Assembly: GCF_900113735.1 (NCBI RefSeq)
Contig: NZ_FOQM01000050.1
Span: 1 to 52,053 of the forward strand
Direction: 5' to 3'
Origin: Bradyrhizobium sp. Gha
GTDB lineage: Bacteria; Pseudomonadota; Alphaproteobacteria; Rhizobiales; Xanthobacteraceae
Length of the DNA: 52,053 nucleotides
Positions 34,636 to 42,304 of this stretch are shown here, one piece after another (within the stretch, counting starts at the first letter, position 1; each line of letters opens with the position of its first letter). The position numbers and the translations under genes are program-made. The notes beneath the pieces are model-generated. The model worked only from the letters and a program-made list of their open reading frames with translations. It searched no databases and was not told where the DNA came from.

Positions 34636-34890
34636 ATGGGCACGCTCACCGTCACGGCAAAGGGCCAGGTTACTTTGCGAAAGGATCTCCTGGAGCACCT
34701 CGGTGTCCAGGCGGGCGACAAGATTTCGATCGAAAAGCTTCCCGGGGGGCGAGTTGAGGTGAAGGCGGCTCAGCCGACCGGAAAGATTTCGGATGCCTTC
34801 GGCTTCCTGAAAGGAAAAACGAACGGTCGGTCGCTGTCCATCGAAGAGATGAATGAGATCATTGCCGATGGCTGGGCCGGCAAGCGATGA
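34636..34890 (+). CDS. AbrB/SpoVT-domain antitoxin (VapB-type)
   Basis: The 84-residue DNA-binding antitoxin has an N-terminal swapped-hairpin AbrB domain (about 1-45): TLTVTAKGQVTLRKDLLEHL then GVQAGDKISIEKLPGGRVEV. The C-terminal tail (about 50-84) is likely to wrap the toxin. An in-frame ATG at 34603 directly follows the inverted repeat and would add 11 residues (MGDFHASSIPS). Neither start has a strong ribosome site, and I prefer the one that begins the fold. The stop overlaps the toxin start by 4 bp (ATGA), the standard arrangement for this class. Confidence 0.85.
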   Translation: MGTLTVTAKGQVTLRKDLLEHLGVQAGDKISIEKLPGGRVEVKAAQPTGKISDAFGFLKGKTNGRSLSIEEMNEIIADGWAGKR

Positions 34891-35291
34891 AGATAACACC
34901 CGACACCAACATCCTAGTACGGGTTCTGGTCGGGGATAACGCCGAACAGAGCAAGGCCTCCGAAGCCCTGCTCGGGAAAGCAGACGTAGTCGCCATCTCG
35001 ATCTCCGCATTGTGCGAATTGGTCTGGGTCCTCTCGCGGGGCTACAAAACCTCGGCTGTGAATATCGCCGCTTCGATCCGGCACTTGATCAATGCATCAA
35101 ATGTAGTCGTCAATCGGTCCGTCGCCGAAGCCGGGTTGGCGCTTCTCGACGCTGGCGGCGATTTCGCCGACGGCGTTATCGCCCACGAAGGCAGCTGGCT
35201 TGGAGCAGAGGTCTTCGTGTCGTTCGACAAAAAGGCTGTGAAGCTGATCGAGGCAAACGGCGGAATGGCGCGGCTGGCTAGTACCACATGA
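34887..35291 (+). CDS. PIN-domain ribonuclease toxin (VapC-type)
   Basis: The 134-residue PIN domain has its acidic catalytic set visible: Asp6 in ITPDTNILVRVLVGD, Glu44 in SISALCELVWVL, Asp92/Asp95 in GGDFADGVIAH and Asp114 in FVSFDKKAVKL. VapC toxins cleave structured RNA, often initiator tRNA or the rRNA sarcin-ricin loop, when released from their antitoxin. Here the antitoxin gene overlaps by 4 bp. The pair sits between an ABC exporter and an unrelated secreted hydrolase without mobile-element sequence around it. No catalytic residue is missing, so it is probably functional. Confidence 0.88.
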   Translation: MKITPDTNILVRVLVGDNAEQSKASEALLGKADVVAISISALCELVWVLSRGYKTSAVNIAASIRHLINASNVVVNRSVAEAGLALLDAGGDFADGVIAHEGSWLGAEVFVSFDKKAVKLIEANGGMARLASTT

Positions 35292-35351
35292 CCCGAGGAT
35301 AGTTCGGAGATATACTTGCAAGATCGTCGATAATTCGCGGACGGTCTAGTG

Positions 35352-36167
35352 ATGTCTCGATTATTGCTGACAGCGCTTGCGTTTCTCACTTGGCTGACCA
35401 CGCCCACCCTCGCCCAGCAGCCGCCCCAGCGTAGCGAATGCCTGGCGATGGCGAATGCCGCACCTCGCGCCATGCCGGTCGCCTTGCGGCAGGCGGCCGC
35501 AGCGCCGGAGGTCGAGATCAGCTATGCCGGCCACTCCACCTATTTCATCGACACGCCCGGTGGCGTGCGGATCGCGACCGATTACAGTGGCGCCTATCAG
35601 GTCGGGCGTTTGCCCGACGTCGTCACCATGAACCGGGCCCACAGCACGCATTACACGCTCAATCCGGACAAGCGCATTCCGCATGTGCTGCATGGCTGGG
35701 GCGAGGACGGCAAGCCGGCCGTCGTGTCGGAGCGCATCGGCGACACTTTCATTCGCAACGTCACGACCGATATCCGCCGCTATTTTGGCGACGATTCCGG
35801 CGCGGACATGATCCGCGACGGCAATTCGATCTTCATCTTCGAGGTCGCTGGCCTCTGCATCGGTCATCTCGGCCATTTGCACCACAAGCTCGACGACAGC
35901 CATTTCGCCCAGATCGGGCGCCTCGACATCGTGATGGTGCCGATCGACGGCACCTACACGATGTCGCTCGACGGCGTCTCTGAGATCACCAAACGCTTGC
36001 GCGCTTCGGTGGTGCTGCCGATGCACCGCTTTGCGACTCCGCTCGACGAGTTCATGCGCCGCATCGGCCAGCAATTCGAGATCGATCGCCGCACCGAGCG
36101 CGCGTTGCGGATCTCGCGTGATACGCTGCCGGCGACCCCGACCGTGATCATCCTCGAAGGCGTTTGA
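35352..36167 (+). CDS. Secreted metallo-beta-lactamase-fold protein
   Basis: The 271-residue protein has a signal peptide (SRLLLTALAFLTWLTTPTLA, cleavage before QQPPQ). The mature part begins with the UlaG-like motif VEISYAGHSTYFIDTPGG followed by VRIATDYSG. Histidine-rich segments NRAHSTHYTLN, GHLGHLHHKLDD and LPMHRF are candidate metal ligands. The canonical HxHxDH is altered to HSTHYT, so the metal site differs from standard hydrolases. A GTG at 35349 directly precedes ATG 35352. No pathway neighbour is evident; the substrate is unknown. Confidence 0.75.
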   Translation: MSRLLLTALAFLTWLTTPTLAQQPPQRSECLAMANAAPRAMPVALRQAAAAPEVEISYAGHSTYFIDTPGGVRIATDYSGAYQVGRLPDVVTMNRAHSTHYTLNPDKRIPHVLHGWGEDGKPAVVSERIGDTFIRNVTTDIRRYFGDDSGADMIRDGNSIFIFEVAGLCIGHLGHLHHKLDDSHFAQIGRLDIVMVPIDGTYTMSLDGVSEITKRLRASVVLPMHRFATPLDEFMRRIGQQFEIDRRTERALRISRDTLPATPTVIILEGV

Positions 36168-36238
36168 TCTGCAAAACCGGAACGCATGAACCTGCTCCGA
36201 CTTGATGGCTTCGAGATCATCTTCGGATCGGAGCAATC

Positions 36239-37183
36239 ATGAGTAGAAAGTTGCTGGTTGTCGGAGCATTCGCAGCCATTTATCTGCTGTGGGGTTCCAC
36301 CTATTTCGCGATCACGCTGGGACTGAAATCCATCCCGCCATTTCTGCTGATGGCACTTCGCTCGTTTTGCGGCGGCGTCGTCTTGCTGGCGATGAGCGGC
36401 CGTCAGATCGCCAGCGTCTCCCTTCGGGCGTGGATCGGCGCGAGCCTGTGCGGGCTGCTGTTCTTTGTGGGTTGCCATGGTGTGCTCGCCTTCGCGCAGC
36501 AATCGGTTCCTTCAGGGGTGGCCGCGATCGTGCTCGCCACCATTCCGTTCTGGATCCTGTTGATTGATTTGTTGGTCCCGGGCGCGCAGCGGCCAAGGGC
36601 GCCTGCCCTGCTCGCACTCGTGCCGGGCTTCTTCGGCGTTGGGCTGGTGGCATGGCAAAATGTCCAGCAGGCCGGCATCAGCATCTTGCCGGTCGTCTTG
36701 CTGCTGGCTGCGGCGCTGTCATGGTCGGTCGGCACCGTCCTGTCCCGGAGCATGTCGAAACAGGCGTCTGCCATTCTGCTTTCCGGCATGCAGCTTTCGA
36801 TCGGTGGCCTCGTGTTGTTCGCGATCAGCTCGCTGACGGGGGAGATCGCAAGCTTCAGGCCAGGGGATGTCTCCCTGATCTCGCTTGCAGCTGCGCTCTG
36901 GTTGATCATTTCCGGAAGCGCGATCGGATTCGTCGCCTATAATTGGCTACTGGAAAACGTCTCGACCTCGCTGGTGTCGACCTACACCTTCGTCAATCCC
37001 GTCATCGCCGTGCTGCTCGGCACCCTCGTGCTGGGCGAGCCGTTCTCGCGCATGATGCTGCTTGGCGCAGGCCTCGTCATCATCTCCGTCATCGTCATCT
37101 GGCGCGCGGAACGCTCGGAGAGCCGCCGGACGATCCACAAGGCCGAGCGGGGCGTGAGACATCTCTCCCTGCACAAGACCTGA
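36239..37183 (+). CDS. EamA/DMT-superfamily transporter
   Basis: The 314-residue inner-membrane protein has ten predicted helices in two EamA repeats (about 1-135 and 150-290). The first repeat begins with AIYLLWGSTYFAITLGLKSI, the signature opening of the family. The second ends with the conserved LLGTLVLGEPFSRMMLLGAG before a cytoplasmic tail. Members export or exchange small metabolites such as amino acids, and specificity cannot be read. GGAG lies 6 bp before ATG 36239. It lies 71 bp after the metallo-beta-lactamase-fold gene and 74 bp before the next gene, all on the plus strand. Confidence 0.9.
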   Translation: MSRKLLVVGAFAAIYLLWGSTYFAITLGLKSIPPFLLMALRSFCGGVVLLAMSGRQIASVSLRAWIGASLCGLLFFVGCHGVLAFAQQSVPSGVAAIVLATIPFWILLIDLLVPGAQRPRAPALLALVPGFFGVGLVAWQNVQQAGISILPVVLLLAAALSWSVGTVLSRSMSKQASAILLSGMQLSIGGLVLFAISSLTGEIASFRPGDVSLISLAAALWLIISGSAIGFVAYNWLLENVSTSLVSTYTFVNPVIAVLLGTLVLGEPFSRMMLLGAGLVIISVIVIWRAERSESRRTIHKAERGVRHLSLHKT

Positions 37184-37257
37184 GGACGTCGGACGGCAAT
37201 TTTCTCCAAGTCGGCTATCGGCCGAACGTGCTGATCTCCCGCCAACAGGAGATCGAC

Positions 37258-37779
37258 ATGACCGACTTCAAGAGATTGCTGCACGCTGACGGACCCAACC
37301 CCGAGCATGCCGCGGCGCTGCAGCTCTACGGCCGCTTCATCGGGGATTGGGACGCCGAGATCACCGCCCACGGGCCTGACGGCGGGACGCACACCGCACC
37401 GGGCGAAATTCATTTCGGCTGGGTGCTGGAAGGACGCGCCGTGCAGGACGTCTGGATCATTCCGCGGCCTGCGGGCGCGGCCGCCTTTCCGGTCGCAGGC
37501 AATTGGTACGGCACGACGCTTCGGGTCTACGATCCCGGCATTTCGGCGTGGCGGATTTCCTGGTTCGATCCCGCCCGCTCGGTATTCCGCCAGCAGATCG
37601 GCCGCGCACGTGGTGAGGACATCGTGCAGGAAGGCACGACCGAAACCGGCGAGCTCACGCGCTGGAGCTTCGTCGACATCACACATGATTCGTTCCACTG
37701 GCTCGGCGAGGTCAAGCCTGCCACGACAACCGATTGGCGGCTGGTGGTCGATGTGAGGGCGACACGGCGGAAGGGCTGA
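37258..37779 (+). CDS. Conserved hypothetical soluble protein (lipocalin-like beta-barrel suspected)
   Basis: The 173-residue protein has no signal peptide or membrane helix. An N-terminal helix with ALQLYGRFIGDWDAEIT is followed by alternating strands rich in Trp, Gly and Thr (HFGWVLEGRAVQDVWI, RISWFDPARSVFRQQIG, TRWSFVDITHDSFHWLGEV). This layout suggests a small beta-barrel of the DUF1579/nitrobindin-like kind. I do not recognise a specific family. CAGGAG lies upstream of ATG 37258. It ends before a bidirectional hairpin terminator facing the cupin gene. Confidence 0.75.
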   Translation: MTDFKRLLHADGPNPEHAAALQLYGRFIGDWDAEITAHGPDGGTHTAPGEIHFGWVLEGRAVQDVWIIPRPAGAAAFPVAGNWYGTTLRVYDPGISAWRISWFDPARSVFRQQIGRARGEDIVQEGTTETGELTRWSFVDITHDSFHWLGEVKPATTTDWRLVVDVRATRRKG

Positions 37780-37830
37780 CGAGAACACGGCCGCGCTTGC
37801 CACGGAGCCAGGCGCCGTCCAGCCGCGAAA

Positions 37831-37860
37831 GAGGGGACGGGACGTTGGTCCCGCCCCCTC
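37831..37860. terminator. Bidirectional hairpin terminator between convergent genes
   Basis: GAGGGGACGGGAC pairs with GTCCCGCCCCCTC (13 bp, one A-C mismatch) across a GTTG loop. Short T runs are absent on the plus side and weak on the minus side. The position between two convergent genes supports a terminator role. Confidence 0.55.
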
Positions 37861-37896
37861 TTCCGTCGTGGCCGCTGGGAAGCGTCCTTTGAAAGA

Positions 37897-38352
37897 TTAG
37901 CCGGCGCCCATGAGGGTCGCGGGGCTGCGTTCGCCGGGCGAGAGAAACATCCGCTTCAGCTTGTTGACGACGCGGATCATGAAGCCGATGACGGCCGGGT
38001 TTGTCTTGCGGCAGAAAGCGATTTTCTTGACGTGGCCTTCGACATGCCATTTGGCATGCGCGCCATCGCGGAAGAAAATGACGTCGCCGACTCCATACCG
38101 CTTGGGCGGGAGCCCGTCGCTCTCCAAAACGATCGATCCTTCCAGGATCATGATGGTCTCGTCGAAATCGTAGTACCAGTTGAAGCGGCCTTCGGTGCAG
38201 GACCAGATGATGGTGGAGGATGTGCCGTCCGAGCTGGTCGACAGGATGTGCGAACGGGAGACCGGAGTGCCCTCGATGATCCAGGCCGGCTCGATCGGCC
38301 GCAGCTCCAGGTCGACGTTGCAACTAGCGATTTCAATCAATGCGGGCGGCAT
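37897..38352 (-). CDS. Cupin-domain protein
   Basis: The 151-residue single-domain cupin has a first motif around WYYDFDETIMILEGSIVLES (about 57-76) and a second around VGDVIFFRDGAHAKWHVEGH. The Glu of the first motif and a His of the second are present, whereas the usual His pair of motif 1 is replaced by Tyr/Asp. This fits the cupin_3/DUF861 group, found in ureidoglycine-type enzymes and many uncharacterised proteins. The start is ATG 38352. It stands alone, facing the terminator at 37831-37860. Confidence 0.75.
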   Translation of the reverse strand: MPPALIEIASCNVDLELRPIEPAWIIEGTPVSRSHILSTSSDGTSSTIIWSCTEGRFNWYYDFDETIMILEGSIVLESDGLPPKRYGVGDVIFFRDGAHAKWHVEGHVKKIAFCRKTNPAVIGFMIRVVNKLKRMFLSPGERSPATLMGAG

Positions 38353-38715
38353 CTGTTTCCCCAGGATATCATTAAGTATGGCCGGGTCTCGGCCCGGATT
38401 GTCTCGAAAGATGGGGGAACGCTAGTAGCCTGTTTTTAATTCTTTCTTACACGGGCCCCGAAAATCAGCCACAAGTTGCAGATGCGAAATGGTTAGCGTC
38501 CGGATTCCCTGCAAATTCGCACACATGAGCCCTTCTTTTCGGGGGGTGCGACAAAGTGCGCGACGTCAACGAGGCGAGAGAGGAAATCCCCGGCAATCCG
38601 GGCGAGGGGACGCGGCACCCAGTGAGAGCAGAAGCCCTCACCCGGATCGCATCTTGCGATGCGACCCGACCGCTGCCTACGGGAGAGGTGAAGAGCCCGC
38701 GCGCACGAGCGTCGG
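38353..38715. other. 363-bp intergenic region with repeat debris
   Basis: No gene is supported here. The left part (38353-38530) is AT-richer and holds the cupin promoter region; the right part contains a decayed palindromic repeat (38635-38690). It separates the cupin gene from the aminopeptidase gene, both on the minus strand. Confidence 0.6.
38635..38690. repeat. Short copy of the mosaic palindromic repeat
   Basis: CCCTCACCCGGATCGCATCT, an internal GATCGCATCTTGCGATGC hairpin and a terminal GGGAGAGGTG match pieces of the longer mosaic repeats elsewhere in the window. It ends just before the stop of the aminopeptidase gene. Confidence 0.6.
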
Positions 38716-39972
38716 TTACTTCGCCCACTCGCCCTTGCGGAACACCGGCACCTTGCTGCCGTCGGCCAAAATGCCGTCGATGTCGGTCTCGGCCGAGCCG
38801 ATCATCCAGTCGATATGGATCAGGCTTTGATTGCCGCCTTGGGCTGCGATCTGCTGCGGCGTGAGCTGCGCGCCGTTGATGAAGCATTTCGAATAGCATT
38901 GGCCGAGCGCGATGTGGGACGCCGCGTTCTCGTCGAACAGCGTGTTGTAGAACAACAGCCCGCTCTGCGAGATCGGCGAGGAATGCGGCACCAGGGCCAC
39001 CTCGCCGAGGCGCCGCGCGCCCTCATCGGTGTCGAGCACCTTGTTCAGCACCTCCGCGCCGCGCGAGGCCTTTGCGTCGATGATCTTGCCGTCCTCGAAG
39101 CGCACCGCGATGTTGTCGATCAGCGTGCCCTGGTAGGACAGCGGCTTCGAGCTCACGACATGGCCGTAGACCCGCCGGCAATGCGGCGTCGTGAAGACCT
39201 CCTCGGTCGGAATGTTGGCGTTGCAGCTGATCCCGTTCTTGGCGAGCGAGGCACCACCTTCCCATTCATGGCCATCGGCAAGCCCGATGGTGAGGTCGGT
39301 GCCGGGCCCCGAATATTGCAGCGCGCGGAATCGCTGGCCGTTGAGCCAGTTGGTGCGCTCGCGCAGCACCGCATTGTGGCCCGCCCAATTGGCCATCGCA
39401 TCCTCGCGGTCGACGCGGGAGGCCGCGAAGATCGCATCCGCGAGCTTGCCGATCGCCACCTCTTCCGAATCATCAGGGAAGACCTGCTTCGCCCAGGTCG
39501 GGCTCGGATAGGCGATGATGTTCCAGTTGGTGTCGAAATTGACGATCTTTTCCAGCGCCGGCTGATAGGCGATGGAATTGGCCTTGCTGGCGCGCGCCAC
39601 CTTGGCCGGATCCTCGTTCGACAGCAGCATCGGGTTGTCGCCGACGATGGCGAGACGCGCGGTGTTGTCCGAGAATGCTTTCGCCATCCCTTCGTAGAGC
39701 CAGTTGGCGGCGCGATCAAAACTGTTGTCATGGCCGTGGCGATAGCGCGCCAGCGTCATCTCCTCGTCGGAAAGAATCGGCGTCACGATGCCGGCGCCGG
39801 CCTTGTAGGCGTGCGCGGCGATTCGGCGCACCAGCGGCAGCGCGATCGCGGGGGCCGTCAACAGAAGGTCCTGTCCCGGCCGCAAGCCCAATCCAACCTT
39901 CACCGCGACCTCGGCCAGCCGGTCGAGTTTCGCGGGATCGATGGAAGTGGCGAATGTGCGTTGATCGGTCAT
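38716..39972 (-). CDS. M29-family metallo-aminopeptidase (AmpS/PepS type)
   Basis: The 418-residue cytoplasmic thermophilic-type aminopeptidase belongs to family M29. It removes N-terminal residues using two cobalt or zinc ions. The N-terminal domain contains VKVGLGLRPGQDLLLTAP. The C-terminal metal-binding region shows NIPTEEVFTTPH, ARRLGEVALVPHSSPIS, FDENAASHIALGQCY and NQSLIHIDWMIGS, which supply the expected Glu, His and Asp ligands. Length and order match full-size members. The gene is flanked by repeat debris and a 112-bp gap and appears to be a single-gene unit. Confidence 0.92.
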   Translation of the reverse strand: MTDQRTFATSIDPAKLDRLAEVAVKVGLGLRPGQDLLLTAPAIALPLVRRIAAHAYKAGAGIVTPILSDEEMTLARYRHGHDNSFDRAANWLYEGMAKAFSDNTARLAIVGDNPMLLSNEDPAKVARASKANSIAYQPALEKIVNFDTNWNIIAYPSPTWAKQVFPDDSEEVAIGKLADAIFAASRVDREDAMANWAGHNAVLRERTNWLNGQRFRALQYSGPGTDLTIGLADGHEWEGGASLAKNGISCNANIPTEEVFTTPHCRRVYGHVVSSKPLSYQGTLIDNIAVRFEDGKIIDAKASRGAEVLNKVLDTDEGARRLGEVALVPHSSPISQSGLLFYNTLFDENAASHIALGQCYSKCFINGAQLTPQQIAAQGGNQSLIHIDWMIGSAETDIDGILADGSKVPVFRKGEWAK

Positions 39973-40084
39973 GCCGGGTCCTCTGTCGAATTCTCACGTT
40001 CAATCTAAGTCTAGCATCACGAGGCACAAGTGCGCGAGCGCCTTGCGAGACGTGAAAGATACGGAGTTTCGTGCAGTTTGGTTT

Positions 40085-41446
40085 TCAACGCGTTGCCGAT
40101 TTGAGCACCCGATCGACCATGGCAGGCGCAAGGCCAAGGTAATTTTTCGGTGAAGTGAGGGCCTCGATGCTGGCGCGATCCATTCCGGTCGCGACGCGCG
40201 GATCGGCCGACAGCGCATCGGCCAGGCTGATGCCCTTCTGGTTGGCGAGCCGGCAGGCGTCGTAGACCACGTCGTGCGCGTCTTGCCGGCCGATCTGCGG
40301 CGCGAGCCCCATCATGACCGCTTCGGCCACGATCAGACCGCGACTAAGGGCGAGGTTGTCGTCCATCTTCTTCTCGTCCACGATCAGACCCGCCAGCGCG
40401 AACTTGGCCTGGTGCAGTGCGCCGGCGGTCAGCACGAAACTTTCGGGGATCGCCATCCATTCGGCGTGCCACGGACCGGTCGCGCGCTCGAAATCCTGCA
40501 CCATGGCGTCCAACATCAGACCAGCCTGCTGCCGCACCGCCTTGGATGCGGCAAGCATCAGTTCCGACGAGATCGGATTGCGTTTCTGCGGCATGGTCGA
40601 GGAGGCGCCGCGGCCCTTGACGAAAGGCTCGTAGACCTCGGCGAATTCGGTCGAGGCCATGATCATGATGTCGAGCGCGATCTTGCCGAGCGAACCGGTG
40701 ACGAGCGCAAGGAAATTCACCGCCTCGGCGAATCCGTCGCGTGCGACGTGCCATGTCGAGGGGGGCACACCGAGCTTCAGCTCGGCGCAAAGCGCCTCCT
40801 GCACCTCGAAGCCCTTGTCGCCGAGCGAGGCCAGCGTGCCGGCCGCGCCGGCGAACTGCCCGACCAGCACGCGCGGCTTCAGTTGCGCGAGACGCTCGGC
40901 GTGGCGGTCGAACATCGCAAGCCAAATCGCGGCCTTGTAGCCGAACGTCACCGGCAGCGCTTGCTGGAGATGGGTACGTCCGGCCATCGGCGTGTCGCGA
41001 TGGCGCCGCGAGAGGTCGGCGAGAATTTTTCGCAACTCCGCGATATCGCGCTCGATGATCACGAGCCCGGCGCGCAATTGCAGCACCACGGCGGTGTCCA
41101 TGATGTCCTGCGTGGTCGCGCCCCAATGCACGTAGCGGCCGGCCTCGCCGCATTGCTTCGCCATCTGGTGCACCAGCGGCAGGATCGGATAGCCGACGAT
41201 GTCGGTCTCCTGCCGCAACAGATCAAAATCGAACGCGGCAACATCGGTCCGCGCCGCGATCTGGTCGGCAGCTTGTTGCGGAATCACGCCGCATCGCGCC
41301 TCCGCTTTCGCGAGCGCCACTTCGACCTCGGCGTAACGCGCCACCAGCGCGACATCGGAAAACACCTCGCGCATTTCCGGCGTGCCGAAGGCATCGCGGA
41401 ACAGCATGGAATCGAGCACGGTTGTCGAGGCGGTCAAGGCGGGCAT
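40085..41446 (-). CDS. Fumarase/adenylosuccinate-lyase superfamily enzyme (PcaB-like)
   Basis: The 453-residue member of the class II fumarase/aspartase superfamily carries the signature GASSTMPQKRNP, whose loop holds the catalytic Ser. The general-acid His region is GRTHLQQALPVTFG, and an earlier GRYVHWGATTQDIMDT segment completes the active site formed by three subunits. The overall pattern resembles 3-carboxy-cis,cis-muconate cycloisomerase and the adenylosuccinate-lyase-like group more than true PurB. The reaction is thus an addition or elimination at a dicarboxylate, but the exact substrate is not determined. No protocatechuate-pathway genes are adjacent. It starts at ATG 41446. Confidence 0.85.
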   Translation of the reverse strand: MPALTASTTVLDSMLFRDAFGTPEMREVFSDVALVARYAEVEVALAKAEARCGVIPQQAADQIAARTDVAAFDFDLLRQETDIVGYPILPLVHQMAKQCGEAGRYVHWGATTQDIMDTAVVLQLRAGLVIIERDIAELRKILADLSRRHRDTPMAGRTHLQQALPVTFGYKAAIWLAMFDRHAERLAQLKPRVLVGQFAGAAGTLASLGDKGFEVQEALCAELKLGVPPSTWHVARDGFAEAVNFLALVTGSLGKIALDIMIMASTEFAEVYEPFVKGRGASSTMPQKRNPISSELMLAASKAVRQQAGLMLDAMVQDFERATGPWHAEWMAIPESFVLTAGALHQAKFALAGLIVDEKKMDDNLALSRGLIVAEAVMMGLAPQIGRQDAHDVVYDACRLANQKGISLADALSADPRVATGMDRASIEALTSPKNYLGLAPAMVDRVLKSATR

Positions 41447-41687
41447 GGGCGCTTCTTTGTGGGCTGTGGTTTTGAAGGGGAGAGCTTACGCGGGCCGTGG
41501 CGTTGGGCAATGAACATTCACGGTTCGTCACACAATCAACGTCGTCCTGGCGAACGCCCAACGCCGTTCTTGCGGGCGCAATGACGGCGACTGCGTTCCT
41601 GTCCAAACTTTAATTCAGCGCGCTACTCCCTGCACTATCCCTTGTCGCGCGGCACGAATGCCGCCGCATGACGAGGAGACCTCAAGG

Positions 41688-42084
41688 TTGAAATCGTTTC
41701 CCTACGTTGCTGGCACCTCCCTGCTGGCCGGCCTGTCGGCTGCGACATTGACCGCGGCATCGGCGGCGCCGATCGGCCAGCGGCTGACAGGCCGCACCTG
41801 GCCAGATTGAGCAGGTGCGTTGGTACGGACATCGCTGCTGGGGCTGGGGCGGCGGCGCATTCGTCGGCGGGCTCGCGGCCGGCGCGATCATCGGCGGCGC
41901 GGTCGCCGCGCCCTATTGCTACGGGTCACCTTATTACTATGCACCGGCCTATCCGCCGCCGCCCGCAGCTTACGGGCCTCTCCCGGAGGGCGACGTTCAA
42001 TACTGCTTGCAGCGCTACAAGTCCTACAATCCGAACACCGGCACGTAGCTCGGCAACGACGGCCGGCGCCATCCCTGCCCGTGA
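41688..42084 (+). pseudogene. BA14K-type secreted protein remnant with frameshift and stop
   Basis: A TTG start at 41688 with GAGGAGA upstream opens a signal peptide (LLAGLSAATLTAASAAPIGQ), but that frame ends at TGA 41808-41810. The rest continues in another frame as GQIEQVRWYGHRCWGWGGGA, then a Gly/Ala-rich helix and a Pro/Tyr-rich segment, then CLQRYKSYNPNTGT. TAG at 42046-42048 interrupts it, and after the TAG the same frame reads LGNDGRRHPCP and stops at 42082-42084. The tail C-RYKSYNP-TGT-(Tyr)-LG-DGRRHPC is that of BA14K-family proteins, so the TAG probably replaced a Tyr codon. A frameshift near 41786-41800 plus a nonsense change indicate a decayed gene. Confidence 0.72.
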
Positions 42085-42304
42085 CCCGTAAGCCGCAGTT
42101 CCGGCCATCGCCGGATGCCGCGACAATCTGACCACGACCGTCACAGTCCAGCTCAGGGCGATGCGCCTTCCGTGCCAATGGCATAGCAGCCATCCGATGA
42201 TTGCGGTGAACCGAGGAGACCTTCCCGCCGACTCACAGAATTCAAGTCGAAAATTCATTTGATTTCATGATCGCCTGAAGTCGCCGCGAGCCCTGAGTTT
42301 TGAC

